The position numbers and the translations under genes are program-made. A DNA stretch of 60,483 bases, taken from NCBI GenBank assembly GCA_027002375.1, contig JALWZX010000035.1, positions 1 to 60,483 of the forward strand, given 5' to 3'. The DNA is from a candidate division WWE3 bacterium. GTDB lineage: Bacteria > Patescibacteriota > WWE3 > 2-01-FULL-39-13. The notes under the pieces are model-generated. The model worked only from the letters and a program-made list of their open reading frames with translations, had not been told where the DNA came from and searched no databases. Position 1 is the first letter of the stretch; each line of letters opens with the position of its first letter. Positions 32,431 to 40,703 of this stretch are shown here, piece by piece.

Positions 32431-33129
32431 ATGATTATAGAAACTGACGATTTCTCAAATATAAAATTCATAGTGAAACGAGAATACCCAAAGCTATCGC
32501 CAAAAATTCAAAAAGAAGTTGATAAACATTGGACCACCCTTACTAAAAAGAACAGGTATGTCTTTAATGGAAATTTATTTGGTGTTCACAACATTTACAA
32601 AACAAGCAAAAGTGAATCTAATAAATATGAAATTACATTGTGTAAAACAGACTATAAACTAGCAAGTTACATTGAAGCCACAGGTAACAACATTATTGGT
32701 GGTTTGATGGTTGGAATTACAGCAATGATTTATGAAAAGTCATCAGACACTTATGTATTTTTCAAAAGATCATCAAAAATTGTTTATTGCCCGAATAAAA
32801 TTGGCATGGTTGGAGGCGGATTTGATTATACCGATAAAAACAACATACCAGAAGAGATGCAAAAAATAATAAAAAAAGAAATTTCAGAAGAAATTATAAT
32901 AAAAGAAAATGTTAAAGATACTAATTTACGACCACGTCTAATATGGATAGATAACAAAACGTTGTCAACGGTAGTTGTATTTACGATGACAGCAGAAGTA
33001 TTAAATGTGGCAAATTGGGAAAACAGTGAAGTCGTTAGAATTCCAAAAAAGAATTTTAGTGAATATATTAAAGCTAACAAAGAAGACTTTTTTATGAAAA
33101 CCATAGAAGACATTAGTTATTTATTTTAA
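32431..33129 (+). CDS. Nudix-like hydrolase with variant box
   Basis: The C-terminal about 130 residues resemble the Nudix fold: GLMVGITAMIYE, the Gly strand KIGMVGGGFDY, then the helix EEMQKIIKKEISEEIII, which corresponds to the REUXEE part of the Nudix box with Lys in place of Arg. So metal binding is plausible but the box is degenerate. The N-terminal about 75 residues are a separate basic domain. The HAD gene starts 14 bases after, so they form an operon of nucleotide/phosphate chemistry. Substrate unknown. Confidence 0.68.
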   Translation: MIIETDDFSNIKFIVKREYPKLSPKIQKEVDKHWTTLTKKNRYVFNGNLFGVHNIYKTSKSESNKYEITLCKTDYKLASYIEATGNNIIGGLMVGITAMIYEKSSDTYVFFKRSSKIVYCPNKIGMVGGGFDYTDKNNIPEEMQKIIKKEISEEIIIKENVKDTNLRPRLIWIDNKTLSTVVVFTMTAEVLNVANWENSEVVRIPKKNFSEYIKANKEDFFMKTIEDISYLF

Positions 33130-33143
33130 TTAGGGTAAATAAC

Positions 33144-33743
33144 ATGAGATCAAGAAAGCTTTTCGAAATTCCAAATAACATCACAACAATAGCATTAGAT
33201 CTTGGTGGTGTTTTATTTGAAGAACTTACACTTAATTTTGCATTTAAGCGTATCGAGCGTGACTTCGGTATTAAAGAACATGATTTAGAAAATTTGCTAA
33301 AACCTAAATATAATTCATTTTACGTAAGCGATATTACTGAAAATCAGTTTTGGTCCGATGTAGTTGAAACATATCAATTGCCTTTATCAGTTTTCAAACA
33401 GTATTATCGTGAAACAGTAGCAATCGTTCCGTTTGTTTATGTGGAAATCAAAAGTTTGTCAAAACAATTCAAGGTAATATCGTTAAACAACGAACCAAAA
33501 GAATGGATGGATTTTCGAATAAAACAATTCAACTTAAATTCTATTTTCGACTCTTATGTATGTTCTGGATATTTAGGGTACCAAAAACCAGAAGACAAAA
33601 TATTCACAAAATTTATAGAGGTGGCAGACGAAATCCCACAAAACATATATTATATTGATAATAGCGAAAACAACTTAATGGTAGCAGAAAAATTTGGGTT
33701 TAACACACATTTGTTCCAGACAATTTATCCACCACTAGATTAA
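33144..33743 (+). CDS. HAD superfamily hydrolase
   Basis: Motif I is ALDLGGVLFEE (nucleophile Asp about residue 18; the second Asp of DxD is replaced by Gly, as in some HAD subgroups). Motif II is VISLNNEPKEWM with Asn in place of Ser/Thr. The motif III Lys lies in YQKPEDKIFTKFIE, and motif IV is IYYIDNSENNL. The C1 cap is helical. The GDSL-like Asp/Gly change resembles epoxide-hydrolase-N-terminal/HAD-IA proteins. Activity as a small-molecule phosphatase is likely but the substrate is unknown. It is co-directional with the Nudix-like gene, 14 bases apart. Confidence 0.88.
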   Translation: MRSRKLFEIPNNITTIALDLGGVLFEELTLNFAFKRIERDFGIKEHDLENLLKPKYNSFYVSDITENQFWSDVVETYQLPLSVFKQYYRETVAIVPFVYVEIKSLSKQFKVISLNNEPKEWMDFRIKQFNLNSIFDSYVCSGYLGYQKPEDKIFTKFIEVADEIPQNIYYIDNSENNLMVAEKFGFNTHLFQTIYPPLD

Positions 33744-33760
33744 TATATTTTCAAAACCCA

Positions 33761-33806
33761 TTGACATATTATCAGTCCTTGTTAAACTACATCAATACAA
33801 ATTGAT
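33761..33806 (+). promoter_or_regulatory. Promoter and ArsR-type operator of the arsR-trx cassette
   Basis: TTGACA (33761-33766) and TAAACT (33783-33788) are 16 bases apart. An inverted repeat ATCAAT/ATTGAT (33791-33796, 33801-33806) follows, and ATTGATATA is repeated further down (33801, 33816). ArsR/SmtB repressors bind such ATCAA-n-TTGAT dyads; placement over the start site fits repression relieved by metal or redox signal. Confidence 0.6.
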
Positions 33807-33827
33807 ATAGTTTGCATTGATATAAGT

Positions 33828-34148
33828 ATGAAATGTTTTCGAAAAGATAACAAAAAAACATCACAATTTTTTAAAGCAGGTGCACAATTAAAGGCAGTCT
33901 CTGATGAAAATCGTTTAAAGATTATTTGTATATTAAAAGACAAAGAAGAGTGTGTATGTAATATGGCAGAATATCTAAAACTACCACAGAACTTAGTGTC
34001 ACATCATTTAAAAGTTTTAAAAGAACACAATATTGTAAGTGCGAAGAAAAAGGGTTTGATGGTTTTTTATTCACTCAATAAAAAGGAATTAGATAATATT
34101 ATTCAGTTTTTTAGTTCAATAACAAACGATGAAAAATCTAAACATTAA
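33828..34148 (+). CDS. ArsR/SmtB-family transcriptional regulator
   Basis: A winged helix-turn-helix at about residues 13-90 (KAVSDENRLKIICIL, then recognition helix NLVSHHLKVLKEHNIV, wing KKKGLMVFYSL). ECVCN at 40-45 carries two Cys in the alpha3 position where ArsR binds As(III)/Sb(III), but the first Cys of ELCVCDL is shifted, so a metal(loid) or redox-thiol sensor is likely. It represses its own operon. The stop overlaps the thioredoxin-like gene by 20 bases, a sign of coupling. Confidence 0.93.
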   Translation: MKCFRKDNKKTSQFFKAGAQLKAVSDENRLKIICILKDKEECVCNMAEYLKLPQNLVSHHLKVLKEHNIVSAKKKGLMVFYSLNKKELDNIIQFFSSITNDEKSKH

Positions 34149-34380
34149 GGTCTTAGGGTCTGGATGTCCAACATGCCAAGCTCTATATAACCGTGTATCA
34201 AAGGTCATTAAAGAAATTGATCCAATGCAAGATGTCGAATATATTACAGATGTAACTAAGATAGTAGAGCTTGGCATAATGAGTAGCCCAGTATTAATCA
34301 TTGATGGTCAAGTAATATCAGCGAGCAAAAAGTTAAGCGAAGATGAAATAAGAGAAGCAATTCAGTCAAAGATTGCATAA
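34129..34380 (+). CDS. Small thioredoxin-like protein (redox-active disulfide family)
   Basis: This 83-residue thioredoxin fold has CPTC (Cys 13 and 16) after the first strand (KVLGSGCPTCQAL) and the cis-Pro loop SSPVLIIDGQVIS. It matches the redox-active-disulfide protein 2 family that travels with ArsR and permeases. Likely role: reduces or carries a metal(loid) or thiol substrate for the membrane transporters downstream. It overlaps arsR. Confidence 0.9.
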   Translation: MKNLNIKVLGSGCPTCQALYNRVSKVIKEIDPMQDVEYITDVTKIVELGIMSSPVLIIDGQVISASKKLSEDEIREAIQSKIA

Positions 34381-34568
34381 ACTATATAAATAGTTCAATC
34401 ACAAGTTCAACTTAGAAAGCACGAATGTTTTCGTAGCTTTAACATATAGATCTAGCAAAAATTAGTTAAATAGTCAGTACAAGCAATTCATCAAGTATAA
34501 GTAGCATGGTAATTTAAAGCTCCTTAAGAGCAAGACTATACTGCTTAAACTTACAAAAACAACAAATT

Positions 34569-35363
34569 ATGTTATTACAATTTTTAATAGTTATACTTGT
34601 GGTAGGGTTCGTTACACCAGGGTTAACTATCAGATTTGACAGATTTTTCACCATTTTACTTTTACTTTTTGCCTTTGGTTTTGATATCAAAAGCTCCATA
34701 GACATTTTTCTTTGGGTAATCATGGTTGGTGCATTAATGGTTATTTTAAATAACAGAGAAAAATTATTGAAACTTCCGAAACAAATGAAAGTAAAATTAT
34801 TTGTTTTAATTCCTATTTTTACATTTATTGCGTCATTTTTTGGTAGTCTGCTTTTTGCAAAGGCAACCAATAATGCCTTAATTATTTTATTGGGAATTCT
34901 GGCGATTTTGTATGGTTTAAGACTTATGTTTATACACTTCCAAGAGCATGAATTAGAGTTTGAAAAAGGACACCCAATAATCACCAAAATATGTGGACTT
35001 CTAGGCCCATGGATAAGTGGGTTCTTCATAGGTTTAGTCGGAACTTCGTTAAAACCATTAAAAATTCCATTTGCAGTAAAAATTGGAAAAATGAATATGA
35101 GGCAGGTTTACTTAGGAAACACAATAACTACATTTTTTGCAGCCATGTTTTCTATAGTTTGGCATTATGTTTTGGTAGATACGCAGAATTCCACAAAATT
35201 TTATCAAGAAATGTTGCTAGGCTTAGCACTATGGACGGGCATACATTATGTTTATGAACTTACAGAGATGGTATTTCCACCAAAATACAAAAAATCATTT
35301 CAAGTTCTAATTGGAATAATTTTAGTAATAGTATCAGCAAAAATATTTCTTTTAGTAGCATAA
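34569..35363 (+). CDS. TauE/SafE-like membrane permease
   Basis: A 264-residue polytopic protein with seven or eight hydrophobic helices. The GFVTPGLTIRFD opening and the second-half repeat GPWISGFFIGLVGTSLKPLKIPF, with the LGNTITTFFAAMFSI helix, are typical of sulfite-exporter TauE/SafE proteins, which export anions such as sulfite or organosulfonates. It lies 188 bases after the thioredoxin-like gene; that gap has no gene, only a minor GCTC/GAGC hairpin near 34519. Substrate is unknown here; context suggests thiol/metal(loid) handling. A palindromic repeat starts directly after its stop. Confidence 0.75.
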   Translation: MLLQFLIVILVVGFVTPGLTIRFDRFFTILLLLFAFGFDIKSSIDIFLWVIMVGALMVILNNREKLLKLPKQMKVKLFVLIPIFTFIASFFGSLLFAKATNNALIILLGILAILYGLRLMFIHFQEHELEFEKGHPIITKICGLLGPWISGFFIGLVGTSLKPLKIPFAVKIGKMNMRQVYLGNTITTFFAAMFSIVWHYVLVDTQNSTKFYQEMLLGLALWTGIHYVYELTEMVFPPKYKKSFQVLIGIILVIVSAKIFLLVA

Positions 35364-35465
35364 ATGAAACACCACGGGCTAAAGCCCGTGGTTTCTTATC
35401 GTCAATTACTATTGTTGACCAACTTCATCCACGCACTAAAGTGCATGGTTTAAGTTTGGCGATAA
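35364..35465 (+). repeat. Two-hairpin palindromic repeat, copy C
   Basis: It starts ATGAAACACCACGGGC directly after the TAA of the TauE-like gene and ends TTGGCGATAA. It has a perfect hairpin CCACGGGC/GCCCGTGG around TAAA, and a second arm pair CCACGCAC/GTGCATGG with one mismatch. It is nearly identical in layout to copy A, and lies between the TauE-like and ArsP-like genes, so an upstream in-frame ATG at 35441 inside the repeat is not the true permease start. Confidence 0.85.
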
Positions 35466-35473
35466 TAAATTCT

Positions 35474-36451
35474 ATGGACATATTTTACGGCTTCGAATTA
35501 CTAGCCAATTACGTTACTTATAACTTGTTATCACTTGATGCTGGTACACAAATTGCTGACTCAGTTCAATTCTTTATTTACGACACATTAAAGATTCTTA
35601 CATTACTTTTAGTGGTGACGCATTTTATGAGTTTGCTTCGCTACTACTTGCCTATCGAAAAGATTCGCGATTTCTTAGCAAGTCATAAATTTTATGGTTT
35701 AGATTATTTCTTTGCTACAGTATTTGGTGCAATCACCCCATTTTGTTCTTGTTCATCAATACCACTTTTCATTGGTTTTATTGAGGCTGGAATTCCACTT
35801 GGTGTCACATTTGCGTTTTTAATAACATCGCCACTTATTAACGAGATCGCATTAGCACTATTTGTTGGAATGTTCGGGATAAAAATTACAACAATTTATG
35901 TTGTGGCTGGTATAACAATTGGTATGGTAGGTGGTTTTATTATTCAAAAGCTTCACTTAGAAAAATATGTAGAAGATTTTGTCTGGAAAGTTAAAAGCCA
36001 AGATCAGGAAGTAGAAATTGAAGGTTACAAAATTTCATTTGGTAAAGTATTAAAACTAATTTCAAAAGAAGCATTCGATATAACTAAAAAGATTACCCCG
36101 TATGTATTGGTTGGTATTGCAATCGGAGCATTAATTCATGGTTTTGTTCCAGAAAATTTCTTTGGCCATTATTTACAAAAAGCAGGTTGGTTAGGTGTGC
36201 CATTGGCAGTTCTGTTAGCGGTGCCGTTATATTCAAATGCTAGCGGTGTAATTCCCATAATAGAATCTTTAGTAAGTAAAGGTGTACCAATTGGAACTGC
36301 CTTAGCATTCATGATGGCTGTTGTTGGTTTATCATTACCTGAAGCATTAATTCTAAAAAAGGTTATGAAATGGCAACTTCTAGCAATATTTTTTGGCATT
36401 GTAACATCAGGAATAATAATAATTGGTTATATTTTCAATATAATTTTGTAA
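35474..36451 (+). CDS. ArsP/UPF0718-type permease
   Basis: Eight-helix permease with the family hallmark ITPFCSCSSIPLFIGF (Cys 91 and 93) and a repeat partner GAIIHGF...LLAVPLYSNASGVIPIIESL, plus SKGVPIGTALAFMMAVVGLSLPEA. ArsP proteins export trivalent organoarsenicals, and related UPF0718 proteins move other soft metal/thiol compounds. With ArsR and a thioredoxin-like gene upstream this forms a detoxification cassette. The ATG at 35474 is preferred over one at 35441, which lies inside the repeat and would add 11 unrelated residues. Confidence 0.88.
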   Translation: MDIFYGFELLANYVTYNLLSLDAGTQIADSVQFFIYDTLKILTLLLVVTHFMSLLRYYLPIEKIRDFLASHKFYGLDYFFATVFGAITPFCSCSSIPLFIGFIEAGIPLGVTFAFLITSPLINEIALALFVGMFGIKITTIYVVAGITIGMVGGFIIQKLHLEKYVEDFVWKVKSQDQEVEIEGYKISFGKVLKLISKEAFDITKKITPYVLVGIAIGALIHGFVPENFFGHYLQKAGWLGVPLAVLLAVPLYSNASGVIPIIESLVSKGVPIGTALAFMMAVVGLSLPEALILKKVMKWQLLAIFFGIVTSGIIIIGYIFNIIL

Positions 36452-36537
36452 TGAAACGAGACATATCAAAGATGCCTGTAAGTTAAAGCTTATGTTATAC
36501 TTATGCTAGTAATTTCTGCCAAAGTATCATAGATAAA

Positions 36538-36642
36538 ATGACAGAAGAATATCCGTTTGAATCTAAATTAACAGAAGAGCAAATTGAATCGGTGCTAGAG
36601 TTACTACTCACTAGTAGAACCAAACGAAATAATAACCAGTAG
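36538..36642 (+). CDS. 34-residue open frame, perhaps the broken 5' end of the next gene
   Basis: MTEEYPFESKLTEEQ continues to ESVLELLLTS and stops at 36640-36642. In the next frame, from 36599, coding-like sequence (SLVEPNEIITSRSPLELEN) runs straight into the 36650-37108 gene. Joining the two would make one 190-residue protein starting at this ATG. So this is either a short upstream gene or the N-terminus split from its body by a frameshift. Confidence 0.4.
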   Translation: MTEEYPFESKLTEEQIESVLELLLTSRTKRNNNQ

Positions 36643-36649
36643 ATCCCCG

Positions 36650-37108
36650 TTGGAATTAGAAAACGGTTGGAAATTTATTAGCTTTGGTGGCGATCATGCT
36701 AAATTGCTTACAGCAAATCCAGAGAAAGGGATTTTTGTAAAACTTTATTTGGAGGATGGGCTGGCTAGTGCTGTAATTAAAGATTACAGAGAAATATATA
36801 GGATTCTTAAAGAAACAGCTAATATTTTATATCCAATAGCTAGAGTTGGAAATGCACTTGTGTATCCATACATTGCTTATACATATGAAAATAAGATTTA
36901 TGTTGGTAACACACAAGAGTTAGATGAAATTGCTAGTATAATTAACGACCGTCTTCTTTTGGGTACAGCAGGTAGTGTGATGAAACTCACTGAAGATGGT
37001 AGATACTTTTTCGTTGATTTTGTTGACGACTCTTCGGGGAATTGGGCTCGTCATAAAGACTTTTTCTCTCAAAGTCAAAATACAACCGATGAGATAGAAT
37101 ATTTATAG
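36650..37108 (+). CDS. Hypothetical soluble protein, start uncertain
   Basis: About 152 residues of mixed alpha/beta character (GWKFISFGGDHAKLL, VKLYLEDGLASAVIKDY, LTEDGRYFFVDFVDD) without recognised motifs. The frame starts at a TTG in this reading because there is no early ATG. Open coding sequence continues upstream in the same frame to about 36599, and a matching N-terminus exists in another frame from 36538, so a frameshifted or +1-shifted gene is likely. It stands alone in its operon context. Confidence 0.55.
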   Translation: MELENGWKFISFGGDHAKLLTANPEKGIFVKLYLEDGLASAVIKDYREIYRILKETANILYPIARVGNALVYPYIAYTYENKIYVGNTQELDEIASIINDRLLLGTAGSVMKLTEDGRYFFVDFVDDSSGNWARHKDFFSQSQNTTDEIEYL

Positions 37109-37241
37109 GTGTGTGTATTCTTTGATTTTATCAAAGCGATAGAATATAAAATTCCCTAATTAGTGATGCAATCCAATTTAGCAAAAATTACGCAATATTA
37201 AACAAAATCTACTATCACCCATGTAGTCTTACCCAACTCTA

Positions 37242-37270
37242 TTGTCAACAGTGTCGCACTGTTATATCAT
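37242..37270 (+). promoter_or_regulatory. Promoter with dyad operator of the TPR-protein gene
   Basis: TTGTCA (37242-37247) and TATCAT (37265-37270), 17 apart. A perfect 7-bp dyad AACAGTG TCG CACTGTT (37247-37263) fills the spacer. The ATG follows 6 bases after the -10, so the mRNA is probably leaderless. A repressor or activator site is likely. Confidence 0.55.
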
Positions 37271-37276
37271 TAACAT

Positions 37277-38242
37277 ATGTCAGACCAAAAATACGACAGA
37301 AATCAAGAAATCTACAACAAATACATGCAAGGTAACACGTCTTACAACAAACTTGCGCGTGAATATAATCTTACACCTCAACGAATTCAGGTAATTGTTT
37401 CTGATTTTCGCAATCAAAAAACAAAAGATAACCTAAAACCTAATGATCCACAGGAAAAACGAGAAGAATACAAAAACTTAGCAATAGAAGTTAGAGAAAG
37501 TGCGAGATACAAAAAAGCGATAAGTATGTTTAAAGAAGTTTTAGCTTGGGACGTGGCGAATAAAAATCACACAGGTTATGTTGATGTGTTGGGGCATACC
37601 AAAATTGCATACGTAAAACTAGCCGAGAATTCCAAAAATAAAAAAGATCAAGAATATTATTACACCAAAGCTACAGAATCTTTAGATGAAGCTGTTAAAA
37701 CAATAAAAGAATACGACCTTGGCGAAGGTAGAATGGCGATTATGAAAGTACACAAAACTGGAATTATGATAAAACTTGCGAATTCCCAATCAAAAACGAA
37801 AAAAGAAAAAACGTTAAAGTTGGCTTTAAAAACAATAAATTCAGCGATCAAAAGTTTGCCAGGCTCAGAAGCGCACAAGGCATGGGCTATGATTAAAAAA
37901 GCACAAATATTACATTTGATGGGGAATTCACAAGATGCACTAAATGTAGCCCACGATGCTGAAACCAACCTTTTCTTAGGGTACGATCAAGAGCTTGATG
38001 TTAAATACAACCAAAAAACAGGAAGAAAAGTAATTGGTGGTGACCAAGGAATAATAAAACTTAGGGTTTGGTTATCAATGATTTTTATAACAATCGCACA
38101 AATTTACAAAGACACACAGAAATATGTTTTGGCACAATATTATGTAGAATCTGTTTTATCAATAAACGACCCAGAAAAAGTTCTAAAATCTATAAAACAA
38201 GACGCAAAAAAATTGCAGAAAGAAATTGATAATAGTTATTAA
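37277..38242 (+). CDS. HTH and TPR-repeat protein
   Basis: Residues 1-60 look like a helix-turn-helix (NTSYNKLAREYNLTPQRIQVIVSDF). The rest (about 65-315) is a series of paired helices of the tetratricopeptide type: KNLAIEVRESARYKKAISMFKEVL, TKATESLDEAVKTIKEY, KTINSAIKSLPGSEAHKAW, QDALNVAHDAETN and KYVLAQYYVESVLS. This domain order fits a regulator that senses a peptide or protein partner, like RNPP- or SARP-type regulators, but no family is assigned. A methyltransferase gene begins 9 bases after the stop. Confidence 0.7.
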   Translation: MSDQKYDRNQEIYNKYMQGNTSYNKLAREYNLTPQRIQVIVSDFRNQKTKDNLKPNDPQEKREEYKNLAIEVRESARYKKAISMFKEVLAWDVANKNHTGYVDVLGHTKIAYVKLAENSKNKKDQEYYYTKATESLDEAVKTIKEYDLGEGRMAIMKVHKTGIMIKLANSQSKTKKEKTLKLALKTINSAIKSLPGSEAHKAWAMIKKAQILHLMGNSQDALNVAHDAETNLFLGYDQELDVKYNQKTGRKVIGGDQGIIKLRVWLSMIFITIAQIYKDTQKYVLAQYYVESVLSINDPEKVLKSIKQDAKKLQKEIDNSY

Positions 38243-38251
38243 CAATATTAA

Positions 38252-38872
38252 ATGGATGTGAAAAAAGTTACAATACAAAATTATAATAAAATCGCAAGTC
38301 AGTATAATACTACTAACCACGATCACTTTTGGATAAATGAGTTTGAGTTTTTTAGAGAAAATTTAAAAGGAACGAATGTTATAGATTTAGGTTGTGGAGC
38401 AGGAAGAGATGCTGAGGTTTTCATAAGAAACAATTTTGATTATATTGGAATAGATTTATCTGAAGGTATGCTTAAAGTTGCTAAAAAAAGAAATCCAGAG
38501 GGAAAGTTTTTGCAAATGGATTTTAACAATTTAAAATTCGGCGATAAAAGCTTTGATGGTTTTTGGGCCGCAGCGAGCTTTTTACATGTTCCTAGAAAGG
38601 AAATGTTGGATGTACTATTAGAAGCTAAAAGAACATTAAAAGATAATGGTTTAGGTTTTGTTTCAATCAAGAGAAAATTGAATTTTGAAGAAGGTATTAT
38701 TACACAAAACAAATATGTCGGGAAAATTGAGAGATTTTTCTCGTTTTACTCTAAGAATGAATTCACTGGATATTTACGAAAAGCCGGATTTAAAATCATA
38801 AATTTTATGACTGAAATTGAAAACGATGAACGTAAAACTGAATGGTTATGTTTTTTTGTTAAGAAACAATAA
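38252..38872 (+). CDS. Class I SAM-dependent methyltransferase
   Basis: Methyltransferase_11/25-type domain: motif I NVIDLGCGAGRDAEVF (about residues 41-56), acidic motif II YIGIDLSEGMLKVAKKR, motif III FLQMDFNNL and motif IV FDGFWAAASFLHVPR. Binds S-adenosylmethionine; target unknown. The C-terminal about 60 residues form a small cap (FYSKNEFTGYLRKAGFKI). It starts 9 bases after the TPR regulator and so is probably in its operon. Confidence 0.93.
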   Translation: MDVKKVTIQNYNKIASQYNTTNHDHFWINEFEFFRENLKGTNVIDLGCGAGRDAEVFIRNNFDYIGIDLSEGMLKVAKKRNPEGKFLQMDFNNLKFGDKSFDGFWAAASFLHVPRKEMLDVLLEAKRTLKDNGLGFVSIKRKLNFEEGIITQNKYVGKIERFFSFYSKNEFTGYLRKAGFKIINFMTEIENDERKTEWLCFFVKKQ

Positions 38873-38891
38873 CTACAGATATTTATGTAAT

Positions 38892-39836
38892 TCAACCGGC
38901 AACACGCGATTTTTTATCTTTCTCATGCTTCCTAATAATATAATTTATACTCGCCAAAGCTAAAAGCGAAATCACAAATCCTAAAATTCCCAACAATTGA
39001 CTTTCTAAAAATGTATAAAATTGTAAAACAAAAAGTGATACGTAAGTTGCGTATCTAAAATAATGATAAGCACGGTAATGCGATTTTCTAATGTACAGAT
39101 ATACACCTATTAGAACTAAAATGTTATAAGCTATGGTACCAAGAACTTCTGGCATATGGGTTTTGGGAAGTAACTCAGCTAAATCTTTTTCAGGTATAAA
39201 TAAAGCCCAAAACATAGCAATGCCGTCAAATAATGCCGTGAGAAAGAAATATGACACCAATAAAATCTCAAACCACCTAGATTTAACTATTTTGTCAATA
39301 TAAGTTTGTGCTTTGCTACTAAATTTTATATACATCGCAGGAAAAAACGCATTGCTATCTCTATCAGATATCTTTTTGATTTCCTCATTAGCTTTTATTT
39401 CTTCTTTTGTATAAACTGTATGTTCTTGCAAAAACTGTAATGTAAAAAATATTACCAAAAAAATACCATACATTATTGCGAAAGTAGGCTTAAAAAAATA
39501 ATTGTTGTCTGAAGTTAAAAATTTACCTAGTTCGTCTATAAATAATCCAAATCCAATACCTGCTAGAAGTGATGCAAACCACTTCAGTTGAATGTTTACA
39601 TATGTTAAGAGAATCATTATAGAAATTAGCATAAACATACCACCCCAAAGCATATGTGCAATATGTAATGTTTCGTTTCCAACCTGCGGATATCCTGTTA
39701 AATGTAAAAACGTTCTTGTGGCAATAATTGTCGTAACTGATGTAACAAGAAAAACCTCACCATAATTTGGTCCATCGGTGTCTCTAATTAAATTGTGGTA
39801 TTTACGATGTTTTTTTTGTTTTTGATTCTTTTGCAT
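38892..39836 (-). CDS. Hypothetical polytopic membrane protein
   Basis: 314 residues with about eight hydrophobic helices (for example VFLVTSVTTIIATRTFL, MLWGGMFMLISIMILLTYV, FASLLAGIGFGLFIDELGKF, IMYGIFLVIFFTLQFL) and a charged cytoplasmic loop (about 145-165). The GFGLFIDELGKFLTSDNNYFFKP segment looks conserved in character. I do not recognise the family. It converges on the methyltransferase gene and is followed upstream by a K+ channel gene on the same strand. Confidence 0.7.
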   Translation of the reverse strand: MQKNQKQKKHRKYHNLIRDTDGPNYGEVFLVTSVTTIIATRTFLHLTGYPQVGNETLHIAHMLWGGMFMLISIMILLTYVNIQLKWFASLLAGIGFGLFIDELGKFLTSDNNYFFKPTFAIMYGIFLVIFFTLQFLQEHTVYTKEEIKANEEIKKISDRDSNAFFPAMYIKFSSKAQTYIDKIVKSRWFEILLVSYFFLTALFDGIAMFWALFIPEKDLAELLPKTHMPEVLGTIAYNILVLIGVYLYIRKSHYRAYHYFRYATYVSLFVLQFYTFLESQLLGILGFVISLLALASINYIIRKHEKDKKSRVAG

Positions 39837-39909
39837 CTTATGTTTTAAAACTTAATTTTAATTGTATGTACCATTAAAATGCTCACCAACTATTTTTAGC
39901 TCTGCAACC

Positions 39910-40278
39910 TTAGGTTTGTGGCTGTTTTCTGACTTTCTTCGCCCGTTTTCCAGCCCTTTCAACTCTACGTTTCATTATATATTTATTCATACCTGTTATA
40001 AGACTCGTCATAATACCAATGCCTGTTAAAATAAATATCGGCGTAATAAATTTGCCTATAGACGTGTGTGGGGTTATATCACCATACCCAACAGTTGTTA
40101 ATGTTATTACAATAAAATACCACGAGTCCAACAAAGACAAGCCTTCGTATGTATGGTAGAACATCATGCCAATTAGAATGACCAATATTGCTGAAATTAC
40201 GGTTACACCAATTTGAAGTTTTGCTTCTTGGTGCATTTTGTCGTCTAAATCTTTATTATCTGTTCCATCATATTTCAT
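39910..40278 (-). CDS. Two-helix potassium channel
   Basis: The 122-residue protein has two membrane helices (about 25-47 and 79-99) flanking a pore loop with the K+ selectivity filter TTVGYGDI (about residues 61-68). This is the minimal KcsA/Ion_trans_2 architecture and would form a tetramer. No RCK/TrkA nucleotide-binding domain follows; a short basic tail (RRVERAGKRAKKVRKQP) ends the protein. Gating is unknown. It shares an intergenic region with the divergent DUF1232 gene. Confidence 0.93.
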   Translation of the reverse strand: MKYDGTDNKDLDDKMHQEAKLQIGVTVISAILVILIGMMFYHTYEGLSLLDSWYFIVITLTTVGYGDITPHTSIGKFITPIFILTGIGIMTSLITGMNKYIMKRRVERAGKRAKKVRKQPQT

Positions 40279-40362
40279 ATTCTAGAATATACCATAACTA
40301 CTATATTTGCTCTACATTTGTGAGTGCACAAATTTAATAAAAATCGTATAATATAGCTTATC

Positions 40363-40626
40363 ATGAACAAAATAGCAAAATATTTTTTAGTCGCATTAGT
40401 ATTAATTTATATAATATCACCAGTAGATTTTCTACCCGGCCCTGTTGACGATTTCATCGCGTTAATAATACTTCTTTATAAGTTATTTGACACCGCTTCG
40501 GTTCCAACAAAAGAGAAAATTGAGAAAACGATTAGGCCAAAAGAAAAAATAAACGAAGAACTGCACAAAGGTAAAATTCCAACAGAAAAATCAAAAGAAA
40601 TCATTGATGCTGAAGTTGAAAATTGA
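40363..40626 (+). CDS. DUF1232 (YkvA-like) small membrane protein
   Basis: The 87-residue protein has the DUF1232 core ALVLIYIISPVDFLPGPVDDFIALIILLYK (quoted in parts: IYIISPVDFLPGPVDD then FIALIILLYK), with the invariant SPVDxxP and DD. It is a short membrane-associated hairpin followed by a charged tail. Function is unknown. TATAAT (40347-40352) lies 10 bases before the ATG. Confidence 0.93.
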   Translation: MNKIAKYFLVALVLIYIISPVDFLPGPVDDFIALIILLYKLFDTASVPTKEKIEKTIRPKEKINEELHKGKIPTEKSKEIIDAEVEN

Positions 40627-40703
40627 GCTAAATAATCTTTATGTGGAAATCTGCCTATAAATATATTAAAATCAAACAGTTATTTAAATTTGCAACATAA
40701 ACT

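Noticed and set aside
35441..35473. Upstream start for the ArsP-like permease
   Set aside because: The ATG at 35441 lies inside the palindromic repeat; the family-like sequence begins at the ATG at 35474.
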